In this document: one piece after another, positions 26,207 through 35,594 of the stretch | How the letters are laid out: every line of letters starts with the position of its first letter | How positions within the stretch are numbered: the first letter of the stretch is position 1 | Assembly: GCA_902593905.1 (NCBI GenBank) | Contig: CACJKF010000001.1 | Coordinates: 62,001-126,000, forward strand | Length of the DNA: 64,000 bases | From: an uncultured Pelagibacteraceae bacterium | Lineage (GTDB): Bacteria > Pseudomonadota > Alphaproteobacteria > Pelagibacterales > Pelagibacteraceae | Reading direction: 5' to 3' | Notes under the pieces: generated by a model | Seen by the model: only the letters and a program-made list of their open reading frames with translations | What the model was told of the DNA's origin: nothing | Database searches by the model: none | Program-made: the position numbers and the translations under genes

Positions 26207-26959
26207 TTATCTTCTTTGACCAAAAAGTCTTAGAAGCATGATGAATAGATTTATGAAATCTAAATAAAGAGTCAAAGCCCCCATTACAGCCTTTTTACCT
26301 ATTAACTCTCCGCTGTCGCTTGCTAAATACATATTTTTAATTTTTTGAGTATCATAAGCTGTCAATCCAACGAATACTAAAACTCCGATGATCGAAATCA
26401 CAAAATACATCATTGAAGATTTCATAAAAATATTTACTAAAGAAGCAATTATAATTCCAAAGAGACCCATCATCAAAAAAGAACCTAATTTCGTTAAGTC
26501 TCGTTTAGTAGTGTAACCATATATACTCATTGCTCCAAATGTACCTGCGGTAATAAAGAAAACTCTAGTTATGCTCGCTCCGGTATAAATTAAAAAAATA
26601 GATGAAAGAGACGCACCCATTAATGCTGCAAATACCCAAAAAGTTGTTTGAGCTTTAGCTGCAGACATTTTTGCAATTCCAAAACTCATATAAAAGACTA
26701 CTGCTAAAGGAGCTAACATGATCACCCATTTAAGTCCCGAAGCGTAAATTGTATTTCCAAAGTTTGTTAAACCAATGATCTGTCCTTCGCTTGAACTTAC
26801 AACAGCCATTTTAAAAAATGCTAGAGCTATAAAACCTGTCAATAAAACACCAGAGGCCATATAGTTGTAGACTTTAAGCATGTAAGAACGTAAGCCCTGA
26901 TCTATAATTGCTTCAGAAGCTGATGATCTTACGGTTGATGTTTGTTTGTTAAAATCCAT
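26207..26959 (-). CDS. Bax inhibitor-1/YccA family membrane protein
   Basis: 250 residues with seven predicted transmembrane segments after a short cytoplasmic N-terminus (DQGLRSYMLKVYNYMASG). The BI-1 signature GLTAYDTQKIKNMY lies near the C-terminus and the protein ends in a DFINLFIMLLRLFGQRR segment. Members include YbhL and YccA, which modulates FtsH. Separated by 78 bp from the divergent aldo/keto reductase. Confidence 0.93.
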   Translation of the reverse strand: MDFNKQTSTVRSSASEAIIDQGLRSYMLKVYNYMASGVLLTGFIALAFFKMAVVSSSEGQIIGLTNFGNTIYASGLKWVIMLAPLAVVFYMSFGIAKMSAAKAQTTFWVFAALMGASLSSIFLIYTGASITRVFFITAGTFGAMSIYGYTTKRDLTKLGSFLMMGLFGIIIASLVNIFMKSSMMYFVISIIGVLVFVGLTAYDTQKIKNMYLASDSGELIGKKAVMGALTLYLDFINLFIMLLRLFGQRR

Positions 26960-27037
26960 ACATTATATATATGTTTTTTTAAAAACTTTTCAATAGGCAA
27001 AAATTGACCTAAAAATGAGCCATAAATATTAATTTTT

Positions 27038-28075
27038 ATGAAATTTAGAAAACTTGGAACCACAGATATTGATGTAAGTTTAATTTGCCTCGGCACAATG
27101 ACATGGGGAACTCAGAATACTGAAAAAGATGCTTTTGAACAGATGGACTACGCAGTATCACAAGGAATAAATTTTTTTGATACTGCAGAAATATACTCTG
27201 TACCACCAACTTCTGACTCTTACGGTAAAACAGAGGTAATGATTGGCAATTGGTTTGAAAAAAGAAAAAATAGAGATAAAATTATTTTAGCTTCCAAAGT
27301 TGCTGGGCCAGGATGTGATTGGATAAGAGGTGGTGGGAATAATTTTGATGAAAAGAAAATCGGTGAAGCTATTGATGGTAGCTTAAAAAGATTAAAAACA
27401 GATTATATTGACTTATATCAACTACATTGGCCTGAACGTTCTACAAACTTCTTTGGAAGAAGAGACTATCTATTTAATAATAAAGAGGGAAATTGGAATA
27501 GTTTTGAAAGTATACTTGAAGCTTTAGAAAAATATATAAAGAGTGGAAAAATTAGGCATATCGGTATGTCTAATGAAACACCATATGGATTATCTAGGTA
27601 TCTTGAAATCTCAAAAAATAAAGGTGCTCCAAGAATGATGTCAGTGCAAAATCCATATAATTTAGTGAACAGAACTTACGAAATAGGTATGTCAGAAATT
27701 TCTATTAGGGAGAAATGTGGTTTACTCGTCTACTATCCTCTTGCAGCAGGAGGATTATCTGGAAAATATAGAAACGGTAAAATGCCAAAAGATTCTAGAA
27801 TGGCACTATTCAAAGGCTGGGAGAGACATTTAAATCCTTTGGCAATGGAGGCATATGATGAATATTTTAAACTTGCGAATGATTTTAACCTAACAATGGT
27901 TCAGCTAGCACAATCTTTTGTAAATTCTAGACCATTCGTAACAAGTAATATTATTGGAGCAACAACTATGGATCAATTAAAGGAGAATGTTGAAAGTATT
28001 AATATAGAATTTACGGATGAGATGATGGATAAAGTAAACGAAATCCATAACAAGAACCCTAATCCATCACCTTAA
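27038..28075 (+). CDS. aldo/keto reductase (Tas-like)
   Basis: NADPH-dependent carbonyl reductase of 345 residues with a TIM-barrel fold. The catalytic tetrad is visible: Asp and Tyr in NFFDTAEIYSVP, Lys in IILASKVAG and His in LYQLHWPE. The C-terminal NIIGATTMDQLKENV is the NADP-binding region. It resembles Tas of E. coli. The substrate is unknown. Confidence 0.92.
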   Translation: MKFRKLGTTDIDVSLICLGTMTWGTQNTEKDAFEQMDYAVSQGINFFDTAEIYSVPPTSDSYGKTEVMIGNWFEKRKNRDKIILASKVAGPGCDWIRGGGNNFDEKKIGEAIDGSLKRLKTDYIDLYQLHWPERSTNFFGRRDYLFNNKEGNWNSFESILEALEKYIKSGKIRHIGMSNETPYGLSRYLEISKNKGAPRMMSVQNPYNLVNRTYEIGMSEISIREKCGLLVYYPLAAGGLSGKYRNGKMPKDSRMALFKGWERHLNPLAMEAYDEYFKLANDFNLTMVQLAQSFVNSRPFVTSNIIGATTMDQLKENVESINIEFTDEMMDKVNEIHNKNPNPSP

Positions 28076-28116
28076 TCGAGCGTTGAAATCAGATTAATTT
28101 AGTATAAAAGCAAACT

Positions 28117-28617
28117 ATGATGGTTAAAAAATTTTTTATTATATTTATCCTTGTAATCTTTTCTTTTAAAGCTTTTGCAAATACGCCAAGATCAACTGGT
28201 AAATATAAAAATTGGGAAAGTTTTGTTGCTGAGACGGAAAAAGGTAAAATTTGTTTTGCTCAAACCGTTCCCACAAAGAGGGCACCTGGAGCAATTCAAA
28301 GGGAACAATCTAAGTTGTTTGTAACTTTTAGACCTGGTGAGAACATTAAAGACGAAGTTAGCATTACAAGTGGCCACGATTATAAAAGCTCTACTGTTAC
28401 TGCTAGTTCAGGGAAAAAAAGATATTCCTTTTTCTCGCAAAAAAATTTCGCTTGGCTATTAGATGATCAAGAAGAAAGAAATTTTATTAAACTAATGAAA
28501 AGAGCAACAAATCTTATTGTTAAAGCTAGAACGACAAAAGGTGCGGAAACTACTGATCATTATTCAATGATGGGATTTACAAAAGCATATAACACCGCAA
28601 AAAAAACCTGCGGCTAA
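28117..28617 (+). CDS. periplasmic IalB-like protein (invasion-associated locus B family)
   Basis: 166 residues with a clear signal peptide (residues 1-22, VIFSFKAFA then NTPR). The remainder resembles the IalB domain: a WESFVAETEKGKICFAQ opening and Cys residues near both ends (GKICFA and KKTCG) that could form a disulphide. IalB-like proteins are common in non-pathogenic alphaproteobacteria and have no settled function. It stops directly before the argG ATG. Confidence 0.7.
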   Translation: MMVKKFFIIFILVIFSFKAFANTPRSTGKYKNWESFVAETEKGKICFAQTVPTKRAPGAIQREQSKLFVTFRPGENIKDEVSITSGHDYKSSTVTASSGKKRYSFFSQKNFAWLLDDQEERNFIKLMKRATNLIVKARTTKGAETTDHYSMMGFTKAYNTAKKTCG

Positions 28618-29802
28618 ATGAAAAAAATTGTATTAGCCTACTCTGGCGGACTAGATACTTCAATTATTTTAAGATGGTTACAGGAAAATTATAAAGCAGA
28701 AGTAATTGCTTATACTTCAGATATTGGCCAAGAAATTAATAGAAAAAAAATTATAACTAACGCAAAACGTCTTGGAGTAAAAAATATTATAATCGAAGAT
28801 CTTAAAAATATCTTTGTAAAAGATTATGTTTTTCCAATGATAAGAGCGCATGCTGTTTACGAAGGTGTTTATTTACTTGGTACTTCAATTGCTAGACCTT
28901 TAATTGCTAAAAGACAAATAGCCATAGCAAAAAAATTTAAAGCTTATGCTGTATCACATGGAGCCACGGGAAAAGGTAATGATCAAGTTAGATTTGAACT
29001 TGGCTACGCTTTTTTCGGCGGAAAGAAAATTAAAACTATCGCACCTTGGAGAGAATGGAAATTACAATCTAGAGCAGACTTAATTAAATACGCAAAAAAA
29101 AATAATATTCCAATTCCTAAAGATAAAAAGGGAGCGCCCCCTTTCTCCGTTGATGATAATATTTTTCATACCTCTACTGAAGGAAAAGTGTTAGAAAATC
29201 CAAAAAATTCTGCACCAGAATTTATTTTTCAAAGAACTGTTTCGCCAGAAAAAGCTCCGAACAAAAAAACAAAAGTTAAAATTACTTTTAAAAATAGTGA
29301 TCCTATTGCAGTAAATGGAAAAAGATTAAGACCAGATAAACTTTTAGATAAATTGAATATTCTTGCAGGTAAAAATGGTATTGGAAGAGTGGATCTTGTT
29401 GAAAATAGATTTATTGGTATTAAATCAAGAGGTGTTTACGAAACACCTGGTGGAACTTTGTTATATACAGCACATAGAGCAATTGAGTCAGTGACTTTGG
29501 ATAAAAAAACAGCACACGATAAAGAAAGAATCATGTCTGAGTATGCTGAATTAGTTTACAATGGATATTGGTTTTCAAAAAAAAGAATTAAACTTCAAAA
29601 AATAATTGATAAAAAAAGAAATCAAGTTTCTGGCGAAATAGTTTTGAGTTTGTATAAGGGAAATATTACAATTCTTTCAAGGAATACAAAAAACAAAGCC
29701 TATTCAATGAAGAAAGTTTCTTTTGAAGAAAATAAAACCTTTAATAAGAAAAAAGTTGAAAATTTTATTAAATTTCACTCTAAACAGTTAAACAAAGGTT
29801 AA
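28618..29802 (+). CDS. argG: argininosuccinate synthase
   Basis: ATP-dependent ligase joining citrulline and aspartate in arginine synthesis. 394 residues, the usual length. The ATP pyrophosphatase P-loop AYSGGLDTSIILRWL is at 8-22; SHGATGKGNDQVRFE and IAPWREW follow, as do FSVDDNIFHTSTEG and the substrate loop region IKSRGVYETPGG. Immediately follows the IalB-like gene with no spacer. Confidence 0.98.
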   Translation: MKKIVLAYSGGLDTSIILRWLQENYKAEVIAYTSDIGQEINRKKIITNAKRLGVKNIIIEDLKNIFVKDYVFPMIRAHAVYEGVYLLGTSIARPLIAKRQIAIAKKFKAYAVSHGATGKGNDQVRFELGYAFFGGKKIKTIAPWREWKLQSRADLIKYAKKNNIPIPKDKKGAPPFSVDDNIFHTSTEGKVLENPKNSAPEFIFQRTVSPEKAPNKKTKVKITFKNSDPIAVNGKRLRPDKLLDKLNILAGKNGIGRVDLVENRFIGIKSRGVYETPGGTLLYTAHRAIESVTLDKKTAHDKERIMSEYAELVYNGYWFSKKRIKLQKIIDKKRNQVSGEIVLSLYKGNITILSRNTKNKAYSMKKVSFEENKTFNKKKVENFIKFHSKQLNKG

Positions 29803-29824
29803 ATTTTTGATACAATATTATTAG

Positions 29825-30211
29825 ATGAACAATTCGATTCGAAATATTCAACTTGTTGCCGTTGTGGTTGTGTTAATCTCAACGATCATTGCTTTCTTTT
29901 TAGAGATGAAAGAAATGTACGAGAATAGAGATATCACATTAGCAGACCTGCTTTTAATGTTCATCTACATAGAAGTTATCGGATTAGTAAGATCTTATTG
30001 GGAAACTAGAGCAGTTAGAATTACTTATCCTTTGGTAATTGCAATAACAGCCTTAGCCCGATTTATAATATTACAGGACAAAGAAAGTGACCCAACAAAC
30101 TTAATTTACATATCGGTCGCAATATTAATTGTAGCTTTAGCAACTGTAATAATTAGATTTAGAAATAGTAAATACCTAAAAATTGATAAATCGAAGTCTA
30201 ACGAGCTTTAA
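29825..30211 (+). CDS. PsiE-like phosphate-starvation-inducible membrane protein
   Basis: 128 residues with four hydrophobic helices. The segment DLLLMFIYIEVIGLVRSYWE followed by ITYPLVIAITALARFII matches the PsiE family, named after a PhoB-regulated E. coli gene whose molecular role is unclear. I see no convincing Pho box upstream. The end overlaps the convergent folD gene by 14 bp. Confidence 0.8.
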   Translation: MNNSIRNIQLVAVVVVLISTIIAFFLEMKEMYENRDITLADLLLMFIYIEVIGLVRSYWETRAVRITYPLVIAITALARFIILQDKESDPTNLIYISVAILIVALATVIIRFRNSKYLKIDKSKSNEL

Positions 30212-31037
30212 AACAATCTAAGGTATTTTTTAGCAAACAAGCAATAGTCATTGGTCCTACCCCGCCAGGTACCGGAGTTATAGCTTTAGATTTCTCTTTA
30301 ACATTATCAAAGTCAACGTCCCCTACAATTTTATCTCCCACTTTATTTATTCCTACGTCAATAACTATTGAGTTTTTTTTTACCCAATCTTCTTTTACTA
30401 GTTTAGCTACTCCAACTGCTGCAACTAGAATATCAGCCTTTAAACATTCTTGTTTTAAATCTTTGGTTTTTGAATGAACAATTGTAACTGAGCAATTTTC
30501 TTTTAAAAGTAGTTGAGCCATAGGTTTACCATTTAAATTTGATCTACCAATAATAACCGCATGTTTTCCTGATAAATTTTTCTCAATTTTTTTTAACAAG
30601 TACAAGCATCCTAGAGGTGTACAAGGAACTAAAGCATGATGACCTGATGAAAGGTTGCCAACATTTATAGGATGAAATCCATCTACATCTTTTTTAGGAC
30701 TTACGGCATTAATAATTTTTTCCTTATTAATTTGAGGGGGCAAAGGTAATTGAACTAGTATACCAGAAACGTCTGCATCATTATTAAGATCTTCAATCTT
30801 TTTTAAAACTTCTTCTTCCGTTACCTCTTTTGAGTATCTGATAACATTCGAATTAATTCCCACATCTTTGGCACTTTTTTCTTTATTCTTAACGTAAATT
30901 TGGCTTGGAGCAAAATCTCCAATTAATATGACGGTTAGTCCAGGAACTTTATTAATTTTAGATTTTAATATTTCAATTTCTTTTTTGATCTCTTGTTTTA
31001 AATTTTCAGCTTCTTTTTTTCCATCAATAATCATCAT
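30198..31037 (-). CDS. folD: methylenetetrahydrofolate dehydrogenase/cyclohydrolase
   Basis: Bifunctional enzyme interconverting 5,10-methylene-THF and 10-formyl-THF. 279 residues. Motifs are the catalytic YVKNKEKSAKDVGI with its Lys, GILVQLPLPPQIN, GRSNLNGKPMAQLLL (NADP site) and the C-terminal TPVPGGVGPMTIACLL. Supplies one-carbon units for purine synthesis (purH lies elsewhere in this window). It starts where yggT ends. Confidence 0.97.
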   Translation of the reverse strand: MMIIDGKKEAENLKQEIKKEIEILKSKINKVPGLTVILIGDFAPSQIYVKNKEKSAKDVGINSNVIRYSKEVTEEEVLKKIEDLNNDADVSGILVQLPLPPQINKEKIINAVSPKKDVDGFHPINVGNLSSGHHALVPCTPLGCLYLLKKIEKNLSGKHAVIIGRSNLNGKPMAQLLLKENCSVTIVHSKTKDLKQECLKADILVAAVGVAKLVKEDWVKKNSIVIDVGINKVGDKIVGDVDFDNVKEKSKAITPVPGGVGPMTIACLLKNTLDCFKAR

Positions 31038-31327
31038 TAAAATAAACTCGGAGCAAACATTTCAAAAACAAAATTCCTAAAAAACATTAGAGCTAAAATC
31101 AATATTACCGGAGAGATATCTATTGAACCTAAATTAGGTAAAAATCGTCTTATATAGTTTAAAGCTGGGGCAGTTAATCTATAAGAAAAATCAAGAACTG
31201 CATAAACAAACCTATTTCCAGTGTTTAAGATATTAAAAGCAACTAACCAAGTTATAACTGCGTTAATGATTAATATCCAAATATAAAGAGTAATTACATT
31301 ATCAAACAATATTAAAACTGACTTCAT
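31037..31327 (-). CDS. YggT family membrane protein
   Basis: 96 residues with two hydrophobic regions. The conserved YRLTAPALNYIRRFLPNLGSIDISPVI block is the YggT signature (T-x-P ... IRR-x-P ... G-x-IDxSP). The family is linked to membrane or osmotic stress and its members often sit beside conserved housekeeping genes. ATG overlaps the mscS stop by 4 bp. Confidence 0.88.
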   Translation of the reverse strand: MKSVLILFDNVITLYIWILIINAVITWLVAFNILNTGNRFVYAVLDFSYRLTAPALNYIRRFLPNLGSIDISPVILILALMFFRNFVFEMFAPSLF

Positions 31328-32418
31328 GAATTTTTCTCCACATAAACAGATGTGCTTGGGAATGCAAATGAAGCTTTATTTTTTTCTACTATGTTTTTTA
31401 TCTCTAGAGCTAAGGTATCTTTCACATTAAGCCATTCTTGGAAGTGCTTTGTTTTTGTAAAACAAATGAGTCTTATATCTATAGAGCTTGCAGCGAATTG
31501 ATCTATTTTTACTGATAACAAAGTGTCTTTAGATTTAACAAAATCTTCATTTTTTTTAATATATTCTTCAATCTCTTTCTTGATATTTTTTAATTGTTCG
31601 CTGGTAGTTCGATATTCTAAACCAATCATCCAATTAATTCTTCTATTTGTCGTTTGAGTATTATTTATCACAGCATTTTCAGCAAATTGAAAATTTGGAA
31701 TCGTTGCTAGAGATTTATCAAATCTTCTTACTACAGTTGATCTAAAACCGATACTTTCTACTGTCCCTTCAATTACTCCCTCTACGTAAATCCAATCACC
31801 AACTTGAAATCTTCTCTCGACTAAAACTAATATACCTGAGATTAAGTTTTTAAATAAATCTTGAGCCCCAAGTGCAACCGCTACACCAAATAAACCTAAA
31901 CCAGCAATAATTGGGCCAATTTTTATTCCCCAAAGTTCGAGAACAGCTGCGGCTCCTAAAATAAAAATCAAAACCTTTATGGCTTTTATAATCCAATTGA
32001 TTAAATCTTTTGAAAGCAGGCCGCCTACTGATTTGATAACCACAGATAAGGGTCCAATAATTTGATGAAATGTCCAAAATATTAAAATTGTTATTAAAGA
32101 TCGATTAATAGTTTCTAAAAATTCAGCAGCCTGAGTTTCAACAGTTAAATAACTTGTGGAAACAAAAAATCCTAGAACCACAGGAAAAAACTTGGCTGGT
32201 CCTTCCATTGAAAAAACAAGAGAGTTATCAAAGTTATTTGTGGATTTTGATACGTAATTTTCTAATCTTTTGACTACAAACTTAGAAAAAACACCCCTTA
32301 AAAATAAAAAAAATAAAAAAATTAGTAGCGCAATAACTATTTCAGAAATGTTTACACCAGAAATTCCTTTATTCCAAACATCAAAAAATAAATCTTTAAA
32401 ATTTTGTAAAACGTCCAT
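31324..32418 (-). CDS. mscS: small-conductance mechanosensitive channel (MscS family)
   Basis: 364 residues. Four to five N-terminal transmembrane segments precede the pore helix, visible as AGLGLFGVAVALGAQDLFKNLISG (glycine/alanine-rich packing), then the beta domain FQVGDWIYVEGVIEGTVESIGFRSTVVR and a cytoplasmic alpha/beta domain. It releases solutes on hypo-osmotic shock. Genes hemC, hemD, mscS, yggT and folD form one tightly spaced minus-strand run. Confidence 0.93.
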   Translation of the reverse strand: MDVLQNFKDLFFDVWNKGISGVNISEIVIALLIFLFFLFLRGVFSKFVVKRLENYVSKSTNNFDNSLVFSMEGPAKFFPVVLGFFVSTSYLTVETQAAEFLETINRSLITILIFWTFHQIIGPLSVVIKSVGGLLSKDLINWIIKAIKVLIFILGAAAVLELWGIKIGPIIAGLGLFGVAVALGAQDLFKNLISGILVLVERRFQVGDWIYVEGVIEGTVESIGFRSTVVRRFDKSLATIPNFQFAENAVINNTQTTNRRINWMIGLEYRTTSEQLKNIKKEIEEYIKKNEDFVKSKDTLLSVKIDQFAASSIDIRLICFTKTKHFQEWLNVKDTLALEIKNIVEKNKASFAFPSTSVYVEKNS

Positions 32419-33120
32419 TTAATTAATATTCAATTTTTTTAATTCTTCTCCAGAGCTGAAAAGTTCCAATTTTTTCCATCCAGCTTGTTTAAATACATTC
32501 AAAACTTTTTCACTTATACACATAACTCTAGAGCCTGTCATCACCCCATTAAGTGAGTATTTTTTTGCTAAATCAATAAAGCTTTCAGCACTTCTTTTTG
32601 AGTAAACAAATATTATGTCAGGAGGATGGTCAGTTATAAGTTTGTTGGTGTCTTTGTTAAGATCTGTTATTTTTTCTGATGTGTAATTGATAATTTTTTC
32701 TATCTGATAACCCTCATTTTGTAATTCTAGATCAAGATCAGAGGTGATATTATCTCCACATAAGTAAGCTAAAACCTTTTTTTTATCTATTTGATCTGAG
32801 TTTAAAATAAGATTCTTTAGCGCATTCACTGTCCCTCCAGCTGAAATTGTATTGCTGTAGCCTTGTTGTCTTACAATTTTTTCTGTTATAGAGCCAACGC
32901 AAAAACAAAGTTTATTATTATCTATTTTTGATAATCTCAGACTTCTAATTGCATTTGCGCTCGTAAAAATAAATGCAGAGTAATTTTCTGGATTAATAGG
33001 TTCTAATTTAGCAGGTGTGATTTTTAATGTTGGGAAATGAATAATTTTATGGCCTAATGAAAAAATTTTTCCCATTAAATCTTCAGAGTCTATTAAAGGT
33101 CTAGTAATTAAAATATTCAT
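32419..33120 (-). CDS. hemD: uroporphyrinogen-III synthase
   Basis: Cyclises hydroxymethylbilane with ring D inversion in haem synthesis. 233 residues with a weakly conserved two-domain fold; recognisable segments are NILITRPLIDSEDL, AFIFTSANAIRSL, CFCVGSIT and IIFVYSKRSAESF. Identification rests on these plus the 4-bp overlap with hemC, the enzyme immediately before it in the pathway. Confidence 0.9.
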   Translation of the reverse strand: MNILITRPLIDSEDLMGKIFSLGHKIIHFPTLKITPAKLEPINPENYSAFIFTSANAIRSLRLSKIDNNKLCFCVGSITEKIVRQQGYSNTISAGGTVNALKNLILNSDQIDKKKVLAYLCGDNITSDLDLELQNEGYQIEKIINYTSEKITDLNKDTNKLITDHPPDIIFVYSKRSAESFIDLAKKYSLNGVMTGSRVMCISEKVLNVFKQAGWKKLELFSSGEELKKLNIN

Positions 33121-34034
33121 TTTTTTTTAAATTTATTACCAGCAAGATTTAATAATTTTTCTCCTACATTTTTACCGATGTTAGCTGCATCGAAAGATTT
33201 ACCGGAAGACTCACATTCAAAGCTTTCTTCTCCATTATCCGAAAAAAGTTGTCCTCTAAGCGTTAATTTATTATATTTAATCTCAGCTAATCCTCCCACA
33301 GCGGTGTGGCAATCGCCGCCGATTGTTTGAAGCATTTTTCTCTCTGCGATAGCACAAAAATTTGTTTCATTGTCATTAATTTTTTCGATTAAATTTTTTA
33401 GAAAATCATCTTTTCTACATTGAACTGCGATGATCCCTTGGCCTACAGCTGGTAATATACTCTCGCTTTCAAAAGTAAGACCAATTGTATGGTTTAAATT
33501 TAATGATTTAACACCTGCAGCTGCAAGAATAATTCCATCAAGTTTTTTTTCAGTAATTTTGCTTATTCTTGTATCAATATTACCTCGAATATTAATCACA
33601 TTAATTTTACTATTAATTTTTTTTAATTGGAACTCTCTTCTCCTAGAACTTGAGCCAATTTTAACTCCATCTTTCAAGTCTAAAATATTTTTAATTTTTT
33701 TACTAATTATCACATCTCTAAAATCATTCCTTTTTATATATGCGCCAATTAAAAGATTGCTGTTTTCAAATGACTCCATGTCTTTAAGTGAATGGACTGC
33801 TATATCTATTTCTTTTGCTAAAAGGCTTTCCTCAATTTCCTTACAAAATATATTTTTTCCACCGATTTCTGAAATATTTTTATTAAGATTTAAGTCACCG
33901 GTAGTTTTAATTACCTTAAAATCAATATTTTCCTCTTTAAGATCTTTGTTATGAAGTAAGAGCAACTCTTTTACTTTAGCCGCGTAGACTCTTGAAAGTT
34001 TGCTTCCTCTGGCTCCAATTGTAATTTTTGTCAT
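33117..34034 (-). CDS. hemC: porphobilinogen deaminase (hydroxymethylbilane synthase)
   Basis: Polymerises four porphobilinogens into hydroxymethylbilane. 305 residues. Motifs are IGARGSKLSRVYA, DIAVHSLKDME, DVIISKK, IGSSSRRREFQL, NIRGNIDTRI and the cofactor-Cys loop GGDCHTAVGG. Divergent from tsaD over 55 bp, an arrangement found across alphaproteobacteria. Confidence 0.97.
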   Translation of the reverse strand: MTKITIGARGSKLSRVYAAKVKELLLLHNKDLKEENIDFKVIKTTGDLNLNKNISEIGGKNIFCKEIEESLLAKEIDIAVHSLKDMESFENSNLLIGAYIKRNDFRDVIISKKIKNILDLKDGVKIGSSSRRREFQLKKINSKINVINIRGNIDTRISKITEKKLDGIILAAAGVKSLNLNHTIGLTFESESILPAVGQGIIAVQCRKDDFLKNLIEKINDNETNFCAIAERKMLQTIGGDCHTAVGGLAEIKYNKLTLRGQLFSDNGEESFECESSGKSFDAANIGKNVGEKLLNLAGNKFKKK

Positions 34035-34089
34035 TAATTGATTATATATTTGATAGAACTATTTTATACTATTTAAATTAAATAAAGAG

Positions 34090-35166
34090 ATGACAAAAAA
34101 TATTACATTTTTAGGAATAGAAACTAGCTGTGATGAAACAGCAGCAGCTGTAATAAGAGAAAATGATAAAGGCACTGCGGATATTTTGTCAAATATTGTT
34201 TCTAGTCAATTTTCAGAGCATGAAAGATTTGGAGGAGTAGTACCTGAGTTAGCTGCTAGAGCCCACCTAGAAAATATAGAATATATTATTAATAGAGCAT
34301 TAGAGAAAAGTAGAACTTCTTTAAGTCAGATAGATGGAATTGCAGCAACAGCTGGACCTGGTCTAGTCGTGTGTCTAACTATAGGTCTTAATTTTGGAAA
34401 ATCTATTGCTAAATTTTCTAACAAGCCATTTATGGGCGTTAATCATTTAGAAGGGCACGCTTTAAGTGTGGGACTGCAAACAAAAATAAAATTTCCCTAT
34501 CTGCTTTTATTAATTTCAGGAGGTCATACCCAATTTTTAATTGTAGAGGAAGTAAATAAATATAAGCAACTAGGAACAACTATTGATGATGCGTTAGGCG
34601 AAGCTTTTGATAAAACTGCCAAAATGCTTGATCTTGGTTATCCAGGTGGTCCAAACGTAGAAAAGTTTTCTAATTTTGGGGATAAACATTTTTTCAAACT
34701 TCCAGAACCAATAATAAATAAAGCTGGATGCAATTTATCTTTCGCAGGATTAAAAACAGCTGTTTTGAGAGAGTCAAAAAAAATAAACGGAGACCAAAAA
34801 ATGAAATATAATCTTGCAGCATCTTTTCAAAATACAGTTAATAAAATTCTGTATAAAAAAACAAAGATTGCTATCGAAATGTTTAAAGAAAAAACGAAAT
34901 CTAAAAATCCAAAGTTAGTGGTAGCTGGAGGAGTAGCGGCAAATAAATCAATTAGGAAAAATTTATTTAATTTGTCAAAAGAGATTAAGTTTGAAACTGT
35001 TTATCCAGATGCCAAATTTTGTGGGGATAATGCAGCTATGATTGCATGGGCAGGTATCAAAAGATTTAATAGAAAATTATCAAACAATGCTAATATATCT
35101 GCTAGATCTAGATGGCCACTGGATGAAAAAGCACCTTATTTAAAAGGACCAGGTTTAAAATTATAA
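34090..35166 (+). CDS. tsaD: tRNA N6-adenosine threonylcarbamoyltransferase TsaD
   Basis: Catalytic ASKHA-fold subunit that forms t6A37 in ANN-decoding tRNAs, with TsaB and TsaE. 358 residues. The N-terminal GIETSCDETAAAV and metal-binding His119 and His123 in VNHLEGHALS are present; ISGGHTQFLI, LGEAFDKTAKMLDLGYPGG and VVAGGVAANKSIR follow. Many alphaproteobacteria place gpsA between tsaD and the EVE gene; here they are adjacent. Confidence 0.98.
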   Translation: MTKNITFLGIETSCDETAAAVIRENDKGTADILSNIVSSQFSEHERFGGVVPELAARAHLENIEYIINRALEKSRTSLSQIDGIAATAGPGLVVCLTIGLNFGKSIAKFSNKPFMGVNHLEGHALSVGLQTKIKFPYLLLLISGGHTQFLIVEEVNKYKQLGTTIDDALGEAFDKTAKMLDLGYPGGPNVEKFSNFGDKHFFKLPEPIINKAGCNLSFAGLKTAVLRESKKINGDQKMKYNLAASFQNTVNKILYKKTKIAIEMFKEKTKSKNPKLVVAGGVAANKSIRKNLFNLSKEIKFETVYPDAKFCGDNAAMIAWAGIKRFNRKLSNNANISARSRWPLDEKAPYLKGPGLKL

Positions 35167-35579
35167 TGCAGTATTGGTTAATGAAATCTGAGCCAGACGT
35201 ATGGTCGATAGATCAACAAAAAAAAGCTGGGAAAAAAGGTGTGCAGTGGGACGGGGTTAGAAACTATCAAGCAGCTAACAACTTAAAAAAGATGAAAAAA
35301 GGTGACTTATGTTTTTTTTATCATTCAAATATCGGTAAAGAAGTGGTGGGTATAGTTAAAGTTATCAAAACTGCATTTATCGATAAAACAGACGCTAGTG
35401 GCAGGTTTGTAGCCGTTCAAGTTAGGTTTGAAAAGAAATTAAACAAACCAATATCTTTAGAAAAAATTAAAAAAAACAAGAAAATTTCTCATTTACCGCT
35501 TATAAAACAAAGCAGATTATCAGTTATGCCAATAGATTATAAAAGCTGGAAAATTATTTATAACATGGGTAAAGTATAA
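35166..35579 (+). CDS. EVE domain protein (thymocyte nuclear protein 1-like)
   Basis: 137 residues, essentially a single EVE domain, a PUA-like fold thought to bind modified bases in DNA or RNA. Landmarks are YWLMKSEPDVWSIDQ, WDGVRNYQAANNLKKMKKGD and FYHSNIGKEVVGI. Its ATG overlaps the tsaD stop by one base. The exact function is not established. Confidence 0.92.
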   Translation: MQYWLMKSEPDVWSIDQQKKAGKKGVQWDGVRNYQAANNLKKMKKGDLCFFYHSNIGKEVVGIVKVIKTAFIDKTDASGRFVAVQVRFEKKLNKPISLEKIKKNKKISHLPLIKQSRLSVMPIDYKSWKIIYNMGKV

Positions 35580-35594
35580 AAAATTGAGGTAATT